DNA from: Polaribacter sp. NJDZ03
GTDB taxonomy: Bacteria; Bacteroidota; Bacteroidia; Flavobacteriales; Flavobacteriaceae
Assembly: GCF_019263805.1 (NCBI RefSeq)
Contig: NZ_CP079195.1
Coordinates: forward strand, 2,901,001 to 2,965,000
Length of the DNA stretch: 64,000 nucleotides
Direction of reading: 5' to 3'
The notes below the pieces were generated by a model. That model was not told the DNA's origin. It ran no database searches and worked only from the letters and a program-made list of their open reading frames with translations. How positions within the stretch are numbered: the first letter of the stretch is position 1; each line of letters starts with the position of its first letter. Shown here in pieces: positions 33,971-43,163 of the stretch. Made by a program: the position numbers and the translations under genes.

Positions 33971-36712
33971 TTATCCTCTATGTCTTCCTCTTCTTTGTGG
34001 TTCAAACTTTTTACCTTCTCCTCCTAAACTATTAAATTTCCAGGTAAAGGTTAACATTGCATATTGTTTTAAAACGGTACTTGAAGAATCTTGAATATAA
34101 TCTTCTGTTGCTACTCTTCTTGCATTTGTATTCTGATTTAAAATATCATACACTTTTATACCAACGGCTCCTTGATCTTTTAAGATGGAATAACGCAAAG
34201 TGGTATTCCAAAACCAAGCACTTTTTTGAAATCCGTCTGCAATATTCGGATTAAAGTTATACTTAACATCATTTCGCCATTCTAATTTTTTAGGTAAAAA
34301 AGTAGAGGTGCTTATTAAAACATCATGACTTGTAAAATTTTTATCACTAAAACTATCTATGTCGTAGGTGTTTCTGTTAAATGAAACAGAATAAGACGGT
34401 CTAATTTCAAAGACATCATCCCACATAAAATCAAAACCAATTCTTGGAGAAATTGACGTTGCTTTACTAGAATATTGTACACCATTATTAAAGTTAATAT
34501 TTTTATTATGATTTCCAAAAACCATAAATTCATATTTTAAACTACCTAAATCTTCCCATTTTTTGGTTACACTATAACTTCCACCACCTTGTATACTATA
34601 AAAACCATCTACGTTGGCATAGGTAGTTTCTCTAATAAGTGTATTTTGGTCTATTACAGTATTTGCAATTACTCTATCGTTTGTTATAGAAGCATTACCA
34701 AAAGCCCAAAAACCTGTTCTGTCTTGCCAATTAAAATTAGAGAGCCCAAAACGAAGGCTATGTGTTTTAGTTGGGTCTAACTCTGGGTTCCCTGTTACAA
34801 TATTTAGAGGGTTAGATTCATCTCTAAATGGTTGTAATTCATATAATGATGGAGTTCCGTTTCTAAAGTTATACCTAAGGCGAAAGCTACTAGTTTTGTT
34901 TTTTCTAAAACGGAGACTTAATCCATATTCTAGATTGTTAAACTCTCTTTCTAAATCTGTTTCTGGTCTTAGAAAGTCTGTGTTTTTTAGGGTTCTGTTT
35001 ACGTAAGCGATGTCTGCAGATGTAGACCATTTTTCATTTCTGAATGATAGCTTTGCACGTGGCTTTTTCACATTATCTTGATACTTAAAATCGGTACTTA
35101 ATAAACTACTAAAATCTGAGTAATCGTTTGTGTTTTCATCAAGATTAAATGTACTTCTTTTCTTTATTGTATTGGTGTTGGAGTATTCATAAATAACATC
35201 AAAGTGTAAAAGTTTAGAGATGATTGGAATACGATAGGTAACCTCACTACCTATTTCTGTTTTGTCTGTATTACCATCAGAAAATTGATCTCTTACTATT
35301 TGATTTGGACTATCTCCATAAATATTGGTTTCTGATTTTACCAAATCTTCAGTTTCAGATTTATCTACATTTGCTGTCAATTCTACTTTTAAAAATGCAC
35401 CTCTACTACCAAACATCTTTGTTATGTTTATCTCATTATCAAACTTTTTTCTATTAGAATCTGCAATAGAATTAGAGTTAGAATCGTTTGTAAGTGTGTT
35501 GCTATTATTAAAACTTTCTGAGATACTTGAGTATGTGTTCTTGTTTGTATCTGCATTAAAATCAGACTCTATATCAATTCTAAAAGTACTGTCAATTTCA
35601 ATCTCAAAATCTACACTTGCATCATGACTATCGCTTTCATTAAAAGAAGTGTTGTAAGAATTTGTAGAAAAGCTTGTACCGTCTGCTAAGAATGTTTCTC
35701 TGTTTCTAGTTGTTTTATTGTCAGATTCACTGTTTTTATAGAAATAATCACTAGAAAGTTCAAATTTTTCTCCAAAATCATTTATGTAGTTTAGACCATA
35801 ATTGTTAGAAGTAACAATACCTTGGCCACCTCCAAAACTTCTATCATTTCCACCAAACTGTAATCGTTGATTTCCAAAACTAAAACCAGGAGAATTTACA
35901 TTATTTCCACCAGCTAAAAGTCCAATTCGTTCACTTTGTTTAAAACGCGTTGCCATGCCTGCATATTCATACCTGCCGTCTGTTCCTATACCAGCTGCAG
36001 TTTTACCAAAATATCCCTTATTATTTTCTTTTCTAATAGTAAGGTTTATCGTTTTGTTTTCTCCATCAGAATCTTCACCAGCAAACGCTTGTGCATTTGT
36101 TTTTGTATCTGAAATTTGTATTTTTTCTATAATATCTTTTGTAAGATTTCTGGTGGTAATTGTTGGGTCGTTACCAAAGAAAGGTTTTCCGTTAACGAGT
36201 ATTTTATTAACAGATTTTCCGTTTACGGTAATGCCACCTTCATCATCTACCTCTACGCCAGGTAGTTTTTTTAGCAGATCTTCTACATTGGCATCCTTTT
36301 TAGTTTTAAAAGACTTTACATTAAATTCTACAGTATCTTTTTTTATGGTGATAGGAGCACTAGATCTAATAACAACAGCATCTAATGCATTAGCTAGTTC
36401 TAAGTTTAAATTACCAACATGCTGGTTTTTTGTATTAATTATTTTTGTGTACGGTTTATAACCAATATATGAAACGACTAATTTTATTTGGCTATCTGCT
36501 GTTTTTCCTTCAACATTAAAATAACCTTTAGCGTCGGTTATTGTATAAGAAATAATACTGCTGTCTTTTAAACGTTCTGCATGTACGGTTGCAGATTCTA
36601 GTAATTCATTATCTTCTAGAGATGTTATTGTACCAGTAATTTTAAATTCTTTAGTTTGAGAATAGGTGATACAGGTAAAAATTAAGCAGATGAGTAAAAG
36701 AACTTTCTTCAT
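33971..36712 (-). CDS. TonB-dependent-receptor-like outer-membrane beta-barrel protein
   Basis: A 913-residue outer-membrane protein. The ATG at 36712 gives a clean signal peptide (MKKVLLLICLIFTCITYSQ); an in-frame start 18 codons earlier has no signal. Order: carboxypeptidase-regulatory-like beta-sandwich (about 22-110), plug-like domain with VNGKPFFGNDPTITTRNLTKD (about 170-200), then a long Asn/Ser/aromatic-rich barrel (about 230-895) and a basic tail RRGRHRG. It belongs to the OMP beta-brl/TonB receptor-like group used in Bacteroidota for uptake or surface tasks; no partner SusD gene is next to it, so the substrate is open. Confidence 0.85.
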   Translation of the reverse strand: MKKVLLLICLIFTCITYSQTKEFKITGTITSLEDNELLESATVHAERLKDSSIISYTITDAKGYFNVEGKTADSQIKLVVSYIGYKPYTKIINTKNQHVGNLNLELANALDAVVIRSSAPITIKKDTVEFNVKSFKTKKDANVEDLLKKLPGVEVDDEGGITVNGKSVNKILVNGKPFFGNDPTITTRNLTKDIIEKIQISDTKTNAQAFAGEDSDGENKTINLTIRKENNKGYFGKTAAGIGTDGRYEYAGMATRFKQSERIGLLAGGNNVNSPGFSFGNQRLQFGGNDRSFGGGQGIVTSNNYGLNYINDFGEKFELSSDYFYKNSESDNKTTRNRETFLADGTSFSTNSYNTSFNESDSHDASVDFEIEIDSTFRIDIESDFNADTNKNTYSSISESFNNSNTLTNDSNSNSIADSNRKKFDNEINITKMFGSRGAFLKVELTANVDKSETEDLVKSETNIYGDSPNQIVRDQFSDGNTDKTEIGSEVTYRIPIISKLLHFDVIYEYSNTNTIKKRSTFNLDENTNDYSDFSSLLSTDFKYQDNVKKPRAKLSFRNEKWSTSADIAYVNRTLKNTDFLRPETDLEREFNNLEYGLSLRFRKNKTSSFRLRYNFRNGTPSLYELQPFRDESNPLNIVTGNPELDPTKTHSLRFGLSNFNWQDRTGFWAFGNASITNDRVIANTVIDQNTLIRETTYANVDGFYSIQGGGSYSVTKKWEDLGSLKYEFMVFGNHNKNINFNNGVQYSSKATSISPRIGFDFMWDDVFEIRPSYSVSFNRNTYDIDSFSDKNFTSHDVLISTSTFLPKKLEWRNDVKYNFNPNIADGFQKSAWFWNTTLRYSILKDQGAVGIKVYDILNQNTNARRVATEDYIQDSSSTVLKQYAMLTFTWKFNSLGGEGKKFEPQRRGRHRG

Positions 36713-36964
36713 TATTATTGGTTGATTAAATGAGGTGTGAAATAGTGTAACTAAATTTCTAGGCAAAGGTTTAATTAAAGAATTGATAAATATGGTGTTT
36801 TAACAAAACTTTAAGTTTTTAGATTGCTATTTCTTTTTCTATTTTGAGAAAAAAATGAACCAAGTTTATCAGGTATCCATTGCGTGTATTACAATAAAAA
36901 TTAGTTAAGTGTGGAGATTTTATAGTTTTTTATTTTGTTATTTTTATTTATTCTAAATAAATAC

Positions 36965-36972
36965 TATATTTG
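36965..36972 (+). promoter_or_regulatory. -7 box of the small Cys-rich gene
   Basis: TATATTTG, a perfect TAnnTTTG match, 17 bp before the ATG at 36990. The rest of the gap from 36713 is AT-rich with no other clear feature. Confidence 0.5.
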
Positions 36973-36989
36973 CGATATAATTATTTAAT

Positions 36990-37163
36990 ATGATAGTTTT
37001 TTATACCGAAAGTAAGTCTGTAGTTTCTATGTTAAATACATCCGTTTGTGATAGTGTTTGCTCTTCTAACTGCATAAAACCAAAAAGTAGCTGTTGTAAT
37101 AAGTATAAAAAAAAGGGTATCAACTGTAAGCGATGCCCAAATATTTTACTAAAAGCTTCTTAA
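36990..37163 (+). CDS. Small cysteine-rich protein (57 aa)
   Basis: A short gene encoding 57 residues with seven cysteines: CDSVCSSNC (20-28), CC (35-36) and CKRC (46-49), the last ones in a lysine-rich setting (NKYKKKGINCKRCP). It has no signal peptide or hydrophobic helix. A -7 box lies 17 bp upstream and the gene stands alone between two minus-strand genes. The CxxxCxxxC, CC and CxxC spacing suggests metal or iron-sulfur binding. I recall similar short Cys-rich proteins in related genomes but no named family. Function unknown. Confidence 0.55.
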   Translation: MIVFYTESKSVVSMLNTSVCDSVCSSNCIKPKSSCCNKYKKKGINCKRCPNILLKAS

Positions 37164-37241
37164 GTCCTTGCTCTTATTACTTTTTTAAGTTGATTGGTAA
37201 TAAAGTTAATTGTAGATAACAAGCTGTTTTATTTAGAATAC

Positions 37242-38006
37242 TTACTGTTTTGCTAACTTTTCTAATGCAATTGGTAAAAGTCTTTCTACAAATTTTGTAT
37301 AGGCTAATTTAGAAGGATGCAAACCATCATTAGCAACTAAAGCAGTGTTTGATAACCCCATTTTTGTAATGTCTGTAATGTTTAAGAAAGTAATGTTTTT
37401 TTCTGCGCAGTAAGATTTAGCAAAATCATTATATTTTTTAATATCACTAGAAATAGTAGGGTTTCCTTGTCCAAAAGGTGTAAAAGCATAGTCGGGAATT
37501 GATACAACAATAACATTATTCATATTACTATTAGCCGCTTTTATAGCCATGTTTACCAATTTAGGAAATTCTTCTTTATAAAGGGAAAACGATTTATTCT
37601 GATATTGATTATTGACACCAATTAACAATGTAACTAAATTATAGTCTGTACTAATTTTTTCTGATGCTATTGCGTTAATTAAATTAGTAGTAGTCCAGCC
37701 AGTTCTTGCTATTATTTTTAAAGGAAAAGTACTTTTGTTTTCGGTTTGTATTAAAAGAGAACCTACTAATTGTTCAGGAAATCTACAAGTATTACAAACA
37801 CTTTGTCCGATAGTATAACTATCTCCTAGCGCTAAAATTTTAAAAGCTTGGTGTTTTATTGTATCAGAATTATTTATGTCTGTTACACTATCTTTTACGG
37901 TAATAATCTCTTCATTTTCTATGATAGCATCTATTTCTGAAACGCTAGCACAAGATAAAAACAATAAAAAACAGACTGCAGTAATAAGGAGGTATAAGTT
38001 CTTCAT
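37242..38006 (-). CDS. SGNH/GDSL-type hydrolase lipoprotein
   Basis: A 254-residue exported esterase-like protein. Lipoprotein signal FLSC (Cys19). Block I ALGDSYTIGQSV holds the nucleophilic Ser; a Gly block (ARTGWTTTNL), the Asn block LLIGVNNQYQN and the catalytic pair DGLHPSKLAY complete the SGNH set. It lies 40 bp downstream of the acyl-CoA dehydrogenase gene on the same strand and may be co-transcribed. Likely removes acyl or acetyl esters in the periplasm; target unknown. Confidence 0.88.
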   Translation of the reverse strand: MKNLYLLITAVCFLLFLSCASVSEIDAIIENEEIITVKDSVTDINNSDTIKHQAFKILALGDSYTIGQSVCNTCRFPEQLVGSLLIQTENKSTFPLKIIARTGWTTTNLINAIASEKISTDYNLVTLLIGVNNQYQNKSFSLYKEEFPKLVNMAIKAANSNMNNVIVVSIPDYAFTPFGQGNPTISSDIKKYNDFAKSYCAEKNITFLNITDITKMGLSNTALVANDGLHPSKLAYTKFVERLLPIALEKLAKQ

Positions 38007-38046
38007 ATTATTGTAGTCTGACTTTTAGTGATTTAATTACACAATT

Positions 38047-39225
38047 TTATTTAAAAGCGCTTAAACCCGTAACGTCTAAACCTGTAATTAATAAGTGAAT
38101 GTCATGCGTTCCTTCATAAGTAATTACACTTTCTAAATTCATCATATGGCGCATAATAGAATACTCGCCAGTAATTCCCATTCCTCCTAACATTTGTCTT
38201 GCTTCTCTTGCAATGGTAATTGCCATGTCTACATTGTTTCGTTTAGCCATAGAAATTTGAGCAGATGTTGCTTTGCCTTCATTTCTTAAAGTACCCAATC
38301 TCCATGCTAATAATTGTGCTTTGGTGATTTCTGTAATCATTTCTGCTAATTTTTTCTGTTGCAATTGAAATTGACCAATTGGTTTGCCAAATTGTTCGCG
38401 CTCTTTACAATAACGCAAAGCGGTGTCATAACAATCCATGGCAGCACCAATTGCGCCCCAAGCAATTCCGAATCTTGCCGAATCTAAACAACCTAAAGGC
38501 GCTCCTAATCCAGATTTATTAGGTAATAAATTTTCTTTAGGTACTTTAACGTTATCAAAAATAAGTTCTCCGGTTGCAGAAGCACGTAAAGACCATTTAT
38601 TATGTGTAGTAGGCGTTGTAAAACCTTCCATTCCGCGTTCTACCAATAAACCATGAATTCTACCTTCTTCATTTTTAGCCCAAACAACGGCAACTTGAGC
38701 AAAAGGCGCATTAGAAATCCACATTTTAGCACCATTTAAGAGATAATGATCTCCCATATCTTTAAACTTTGTTTCCATGCCAGAGGGATTAGAACCGTGG
38801 TTTGGTTCCGTTAATCCAAAACAGCCCATCCATTCACCAGAAGCTAACTTTGGTAAATATTTCTTGCGTTGTGCTTCATTTCCATATTTATAAATAGGAT
38901 ACATAACTAAAGAAGATTGTACGGAAGCTGTAGAGCGAACTCCAGAATCTCCACGTTCTATTTCTTGCATTATCAATCCGTAAGAAATTTGATCTAAGCC
39001 TGCGCCACCATATTCTTCTGGAATATAAGGCCCAAAAGCACCAATTTCTGCCAAACCACTAATAATCTGAGTAGGAAACTCTGCTTTTTGAGCATATTCT
39101 TCAATAATAGGAGAAACGTCTCGTTTTACCCATTCTCTAGCGGCATCTCTTACTAGTTTATGTTCTTCGGATAATAAATCATCTAAATTATAATAATCTG
39201 GAGCTTGAAAAAGATCTTGTTTCAT
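38047..39225 (-). CDS. gcdH: Acyl-CoA dehydrogenase, glutaryl-CoA dehydrogenase type
   Basis: A 392-residue FAD enzyme. Sequence fits the glutaryl-CoA dehydrogenase branch: IPEEYGGAGLDQISYGLIMQEIERGDSG, the FAD/substrate segment CFGLTEPNHGSNPSGMETK, ARFGIAWGAIGAAMDCYD, and the catalytic base in SVITYEGTHDIH (E371). It would convert glutaryl-CoA to crotonyl-CoA in lysine/tryptophan breakdown. Substrate choice rests on family resemblance. A minus-strand -7 box TATATTTG is 65 bp upstream. Confidence 0.88.
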   Translation of the reverse strand: MKQDLFQAPDYYNLDDLLSEEHKLVRDAAREWVKRDVSPIIEEYAQKAEFPTQIISGLAEIGAFGPYIPEEYGGAGLDQISYGLIMQEIERGDSGVRSTASVQSSLVMYPIYKYGNEAQRKKYLPKLASGEWMGCFGLTEPNHGSNPSGMETKFKDMGDHYLLNGAKMWISNAPFAQVAVVWAKNEEGRIHGLLVERGMEGFTTPTTHNKWSLRASATGELIFDNVKVPKENLLPNKSGLGAPLGCLDSARFGIAWGAIGAAMDCYDTALRYCKEREQFGKPIGQFQLQQKKLAEMITEITKAQLLAWRLGTLRNEGKATSAQISMAKRNNVDMAITIAREARQMLGGMGITGEYSIMRHMMNLESVITYEGTHDIHLLITGLDVTGLSAFK

Positions 39226-39290
39226 AAGTTTATATCTAAAAATTGATTCGAATTTAATCTTATTTTTTGAACAATATGTATGTTTTTAAA

Positions 39291-39298
39291 CAAATATA
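39291..39298 (-). promoter_or_regulatory. -7 box of the gcdH promoter
   Basis: CAAATATA on the plus strand, TATATTTG on the minus strand, 65 bp before the acyl-CoA dehydrogenase start. No dyad at the 36.5-bp position. Confidence 0.45.
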
Positions 39299-39401
39299 TT
39301 GATTCTTGTTTAATATTGATGTTTGTTAAAATGAAACTTTAAAAAAGCAACAAATATTAAAGTTAAAGATACAAAATCTATAAAAAGTAGATGATTTCTA
39401 T

Positions 39402-39409
39402 TAAGTTTG
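39402..39409 (+). promoter_or_regulatory. -7 box close to the rnpA start
   Basis: TAAGTTTG, a perfect TAnnTTTG match, ending only 5 bp before the rnpA ATG (39415). If used, transcription would start at or next to the ATG, giving a nearly leaderless mRNA. No clear -33 element is seen. Confidence 0.4.
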
Positions 39410-39414
39410 TATAC

Positions 39415-39807
39415 ATGAAGCATACCTTAGGAAAAGAAGAGCGTTTAAAGAGTAAAAAGCTCATAGAAAAACTTTATATGGAGAGAAATTCTGTAAAGGC
39501 GTTTCCTCTTAGAATGATTTTTTTACAAACGGAGCATACCTCAGAATTCCCAGCTCAAGTGGGTGTTTCTGTTCCTAAACGTAATTTTAAACTAGCTGTA
39601 GATAGAAATAGAATTAAGCGATTAATGCGAGAATCTTATCGTTTACAAAAAGAAATTGTCTACAATAATATAGAGTTACCTTATGTTTTTATGATTTCGT
39701 ATATTGGGAAAGATAAATGTACTTATGACGAGATGTACTTAAAAATGGAAAAGTTACTAACTCGGTTTGTGAGCGAAATAAATAATAAGAAAAATGACGA
39801 GGTTTAA
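39415..39807 (+). CDS. rnpA: Ribonuclease P protein component
   Basis: Protein subunit of RNase P, which trims the 5' ends of tRNA precursors. The ATG at 39415 gives 130 residues (MKHTLGKEERLKSKKLIEKL), the expected start; an in-frame upstream ATG at 39391 adds eight unlikely residues. The RNR signature is present as RNRIKRLMRESYRLQ, along with GVSVPKRNFKLAV. It overlaps the S41 protease gene by 14 bp. The usual rpmH neighbour is not seen. Confidence 0.95.
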   Translation: MKHTLGKEERLKSKKLIEKLYMERNSVKAFPLRMIFLQTEHTSEFPAQVGVSVPKRNFKLAVDRNRIKRLMRESYRLQKEIVYNNIELPYVFMISYIGKDKCTYDEMYLKMEKLLTRFVSEINNKKNDEV

Positions 39808-41425
39808 GATTTCGAAAAATACAATTATTGTCCTTTTGGTAGGAACAATCTTTTTATCGTTTGCATTTAAATCGAAATTTTTTGAGGTTGCAAAACAAAT
39901 TGAAATTTACAATACTTTATTTAAGGAGTTAAATATGTATTATGTAGATGAAATTAATCCTGCAGAATTAACAGATAGTGCTATTAAAAATACGCTTAAA
40001 GATTTAGATCCTTATACCAATTTTTACAACGAGCAAGATGTAGAAAATGCAAAAATATTAAGAGAAGGTGAGTACGGAGGTATTGGCGTTACTGTTTATT
40101 ATTTAAAAGAAGGAATTCAGATTAAAGAAATTTTTAAGGGATATTCGGCAGATAAAGCTGGTTTAAAACCTGGAGATATTATTGTTTCTATTAATGGACA
40201 AACTGTAAAAGATATGGAAAGTGAACAACTTTCTATGTTGATAAAAGGAACGCCAAACAGCATGTTTTCTGCAGAAATTGAAAGACAAGGAAAAAGGATT
40301 CAGAAAGAAATAACAAGGGATAAAGTGGAGATAAACCCAGTACCTTTTTCTGAAATGATCGATGAAGAAACGGGGTATATTGTATTAACAAGATTTAATG
40401 AAAAAGCGTCATTTGAAGTAAAAAAAGCATTTAGAAAATTAAAGAAAGTAGGAATGAAGCAACTGGTTTTCGATTTAAGAGGGAATCCCGGAGGTTCTTT
40501 GTTAGAATCTATAAATATTTCTAATTTCTTCTTGCCAAAAGGAGAAGTAATTGTTTCTACAAAAGCTAAAGTTAAAAAATGGAGCAATATTTATAAAAGT
40601 ACTAATGATCCTTTAGACTTAGAAATACCGATTGTAGTTTTAGTAAATGGACGTTCTGCTTCGGCCTCTGAGATTGTAAGTGGTTCTTTGCAAGATTATG
40701 ATAGAGCGGTAATTATGGGGCAACGTTCTTTTGGTAAAGGATTGGTGCAGCGTTATAGAAAATTGACATACGGTACGCAGTTAAAATTAACAATTTCTAA
40801 ATATTATACGCCAAGTGGTCGATGTATTCAAGAATTAGATTATGCTAATAGAGATAAAAATGGAAAAGTTCCTAAATTTTCTGATGCAGGAGTTAATGTC
40901 TTTACAACGGCAAACGGTAGAAAAGTATATGATGGAGGCGGAGTTTTACCAGATGTAGTTATTAAAACATCAGAAAAAACAGCAGCAACAGAAAAATTAT
41001 TAAGCGCTATCACTATTTTTAATTTTGCAACAAATTATTATTATCAGCATCCATCAATAGAAAGTGAAGTTAATTTTGATTTTAAAGAATCAGATTTTAT
41101 AGATTTTACTAATTATTTACAATCAGATACTACGTTTGTTACCAAACAAGAGAAGCTTTTTAAGGAAGCTTATCAGGCATCAAAAGGAAATGATATTTCT
41201 GACGAGTATAAAAAAATTAAAGAAAAATTGGTTAAAGATAAGATTGATGAAATATCAAAGAATAAAGATATTTTAAAAAGAGTAATTAAAGAAGAAATAT
41301 TAAATAGATATTATTATCGAAAAGGAGTTTATAACCATAATTTAAAAAATGATTTGGTTATAAAAGAAGCAGTTAAATTACTGTATAACCAAGATGAATA
41401 TAAGCAGCTATTGTCCGCTAATTAA
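39794..41425 (+). CDS. C-terminal processing peptidase (S41 family)
   Basis: A 543-residue periplasmic serine protease of the CtpA/Tsp/Prc group. N-terminal signal anchor (IIVLLVGTIFLSFAF), PDZ domain (about 85-175, GEYGGIGVTVYY and SADKAGLKPGDIIVSINGQ), then the S41 core. By alignment with Tsp the catalytic pair is S290 (GRSASASEIVSG) and K315 (FGKGLVQ), with Q319. A helical C-terminal region about 400-543 is rich in lysine. It overlaps rnpA by 14 bp. It would degrade or trim exported proteins from their C-termini. Confidence 0.92.
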   Translation: MTRFKISKNTIIVLLVGTIFLSFAFKSKFFEVAKQIEIYNTLFKELNMYYVDEINPAELTDSAIKNTLKDLDPYTNFYNEQDVENAKILREGEYGGIGVTVYYLKEGIQIKEIFKGYSADKAGLKPGDIIVSINGQTVKDMESEQLSMLIKGTPNSMFSAEIERQGKRIQKEITRDKVEINPVPFSEMIDEETGYIVLTRFNEKASFEVKKAFRKLKKVGMKQLVFDLRGNPGGSLLESINISNFFLPKGEVIVSTKAKVKKWSNIYKSTNDPLDLEIPIVVLVNGRSASASEIVSGSLQDYDRAVIMGQRSFGKGLVQRYRKLTYGTQLKLTISKYYTPSGRCIQELDYANRDKNGKVPKFSDAGVNVFTTANGRKVYDGGGVLPDVVIKTSEKTAATEKLLSAITIFNFATNYYYQHPSIESEVNFDFKESDFIDFTNYLQSDTTFVTKQEKLFKEAYQASKGNDISDEYKKIKEKLVKDKIDEISKNKDILKRVIKEEILNRYYYRKGVYNHNLKNDLVIKEAVKLLYNQDEYKQLLSAN

Positions 41426-41451
41426 TTTATCTTTGAAGATTAAAATTTAGA

Positions 41452-43131
41452 ATGGCGAAAATAAATAAAACAGATAGAACAAGAGCCCAAGAATCTACCA
41501 ATGCAATAGAGAAATTATACATTTCTATGCGTCATTTATTTAGTAGAGGTTTTTATAAACCAATGGGAATTTCGGGAGAAACATTGCGTAAATCTTTACT
41601 TTCTTTAAGACCAGAGATTTATGGTTCAATTGCAGAAGAAAGAATTGAATTAAGTGGTTTGGTCTATGTAATAGAAAGATTACCAAAAGGAATTGAAGAG
41701 TGTCAATTTATCAATTTAACGGCAGATGAAGGCTATGGTGATTCTCATTTCGAAAGCATAATTCCTCCAAAAAGAAGAAGAAATTGTTATAGAATAGACA
41801 AAGATCAAATGAACATAGAGATTACTCGTGGGCGTTCTGAAATTTATGATATTCTTACACATTTAACGTTCTTGTTTATAGAATCTCATAAAATTCAAAA
41901 AAGAGTAACCATAAACGAAGGAACAGATTTTATTAGAGAATGGAAATATTTAGAAGATATTGTTATCTATAATAAAGAAATTACAGACCAAGAAAGAGAG
42001 GTTGCTACTGCTCATTTAAGTAATATTTTAGGAAGAACTTTTGAGGAAGTAGTAGATATTCATAAAACATTTGCAACATCAGAAAAAAAAGATCGTTTTT
42101 TTCATTTAATTTATTGGTTAGGTAAATTAGCAATAGATGAAGTTTTAGATAACAAAAAGAGAAAAGTTACTTTTAGCTCTGTTTTAATTGAAGAAATCGG
42201 ACATCATATTTATGGTGATATTTGGGCAAATAATATTAAAAAAGTACTAAAAGAAAATAGTTTACTAAAAAGACCAATTCATATTATTAGTGCAAACATG
42301 CACAGTGTCTTAAATTCTATTTATGCAAAAGGTGCGTTGCCAAAAGAAGCTGAAGAACATGAAGGTTTTGGCCTGTTTCAGTTATTAAGTAATTCAGATA
42401 GTAAACCTTTGCAAAAAGCGGTTAAGCAATATGCGTCTGAAAATGGATTGATCTATATTAAAGATACTTCTGGTACCAATATTAATGTACAAGTAATAGA
42501 TACAGAGAAAATTAATTTTGAAGATTCTCCGTTTGATAAAGTAAATTCTGTAAACAAAAAGCCTGTTATTATTGTAATGGATTATGCTTTTGGTGAGCAA
42601 GCTTACGAAACTATGGACGAGTTGTTAAAACCTTATAAAAACAGTAAGAAAAAGAATCATTTAGATGTAAAATCTGTTTCTATAATGGGTAAAGCAGGTA
42701 TTTTAGAAGGTGGTAAAGGAGATATTATGATTCCTACTGCACATATTTTTGAAGGTACTGCAGACAATTATCCGTTTAAAAATGAGTTGTCTAAAGAAGA
42801 CTTAGAAGGTTTTGGAGTAGAAGTTTTTGATGGTTCTATGATTTCTGTTTTAGGAACCTCATTACAAAATAAAGATTTGTTACAGTTTTTCCATGATTCT
42901 ACATGGAATGTTATTGGTTTAGAGATGGAAGGAGCTCATTATCAAAAAGCAATACAATCTGCCTCTAAAATTAGAGGAAATATTTCTAAAAACGTAAAAG
43001 TAAGATATGCATACTATGCATCAGATAATCCGCTAGAAACAGGAGCAACATTGGCCTCAGGAGGTTTAGGTATGACAGGTGTTACACCAACATATGCGAT
43101 TACACAAAAAATATTAGAACAAATTTTTTAA
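41452..43131 (+). CDS. DUF6909-like protein with a nucleoside-phosphorylase-like C-terminal part
   Basis: A 559-residue cytoplasmic protein, conserved in Bacteroidota as far as I recall (DUF6909). The first 250 residues are mostly helical with the phrase QFINLTADEGYGDSHFESIIPPKRRRN. From about 355 the sequence resembles nucleoside phosphorylases: VMDYAFGEQAYETMDEL, MGKAGILEGGKGDIMIPTAHIFEGT, and GLEMEGA (489-495), the motif that in phosphorylases binds the ribose and base. Catalysis is not shown. It lies between the protease and the polysaccharide locus. Confidence 0.65.
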   Translation: MAKINKTDRTRAQESTNAIEKLYISMRHLFSRGFYKPMGISGETLRKSLLSLRPEIYGSIAEERIELSGLVYVIERLPKGIEECQFINLTADEGYGDSHFESIIPPKRRRNCYRIDKDQMNIEITRGRSEIYDILTHLTFLFIESHKIQKRVTINEGTDFIREWKYLEDIVIYNKEITDQEREVATAHLSNILGRTFEEVVDIHKTFATSEKKDRFFHLIYWLGKLAIDEVLDNKKRKVTFSSVLIEEIGHHIYGDIWANNIKKVLKENSLLKRPIHIISANMHSVLNSIYAKGALPKEAEEHEGFGLFQLLSNSDSKPLQKAVKQYASENGLIYIKDTSGTNINVQVIDTEKINFEDSPFDKVNSVNKKPVIIVMDYAFGEQAYETMDELLKPYKNSKKKNHLDVKSVSIMGKAGILEGGKGDIMIPTAHIFEGTADNYPFKNELSKEDLEGFGVEVFDGSMISVLGTSLQNKDLLQFFHDSTWNVIGLEMEGAHYQKAIQSASKIRGNISKNVKVRYAYYASDNPLETGATLASGGLGMTGVTPTYAITQKILEQIF

Positions 43132-43163
43132 TAGCCAAAGGCTAAATTTTATATCAAAGAAGA

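Noticed and set aside
35955..36461. 168-codon plus-strand frame opposite the outer-membrane barrel gene
   Set aside because: It is fully covered by the real minus-strand gene, has no promoter and shows no known motifs.
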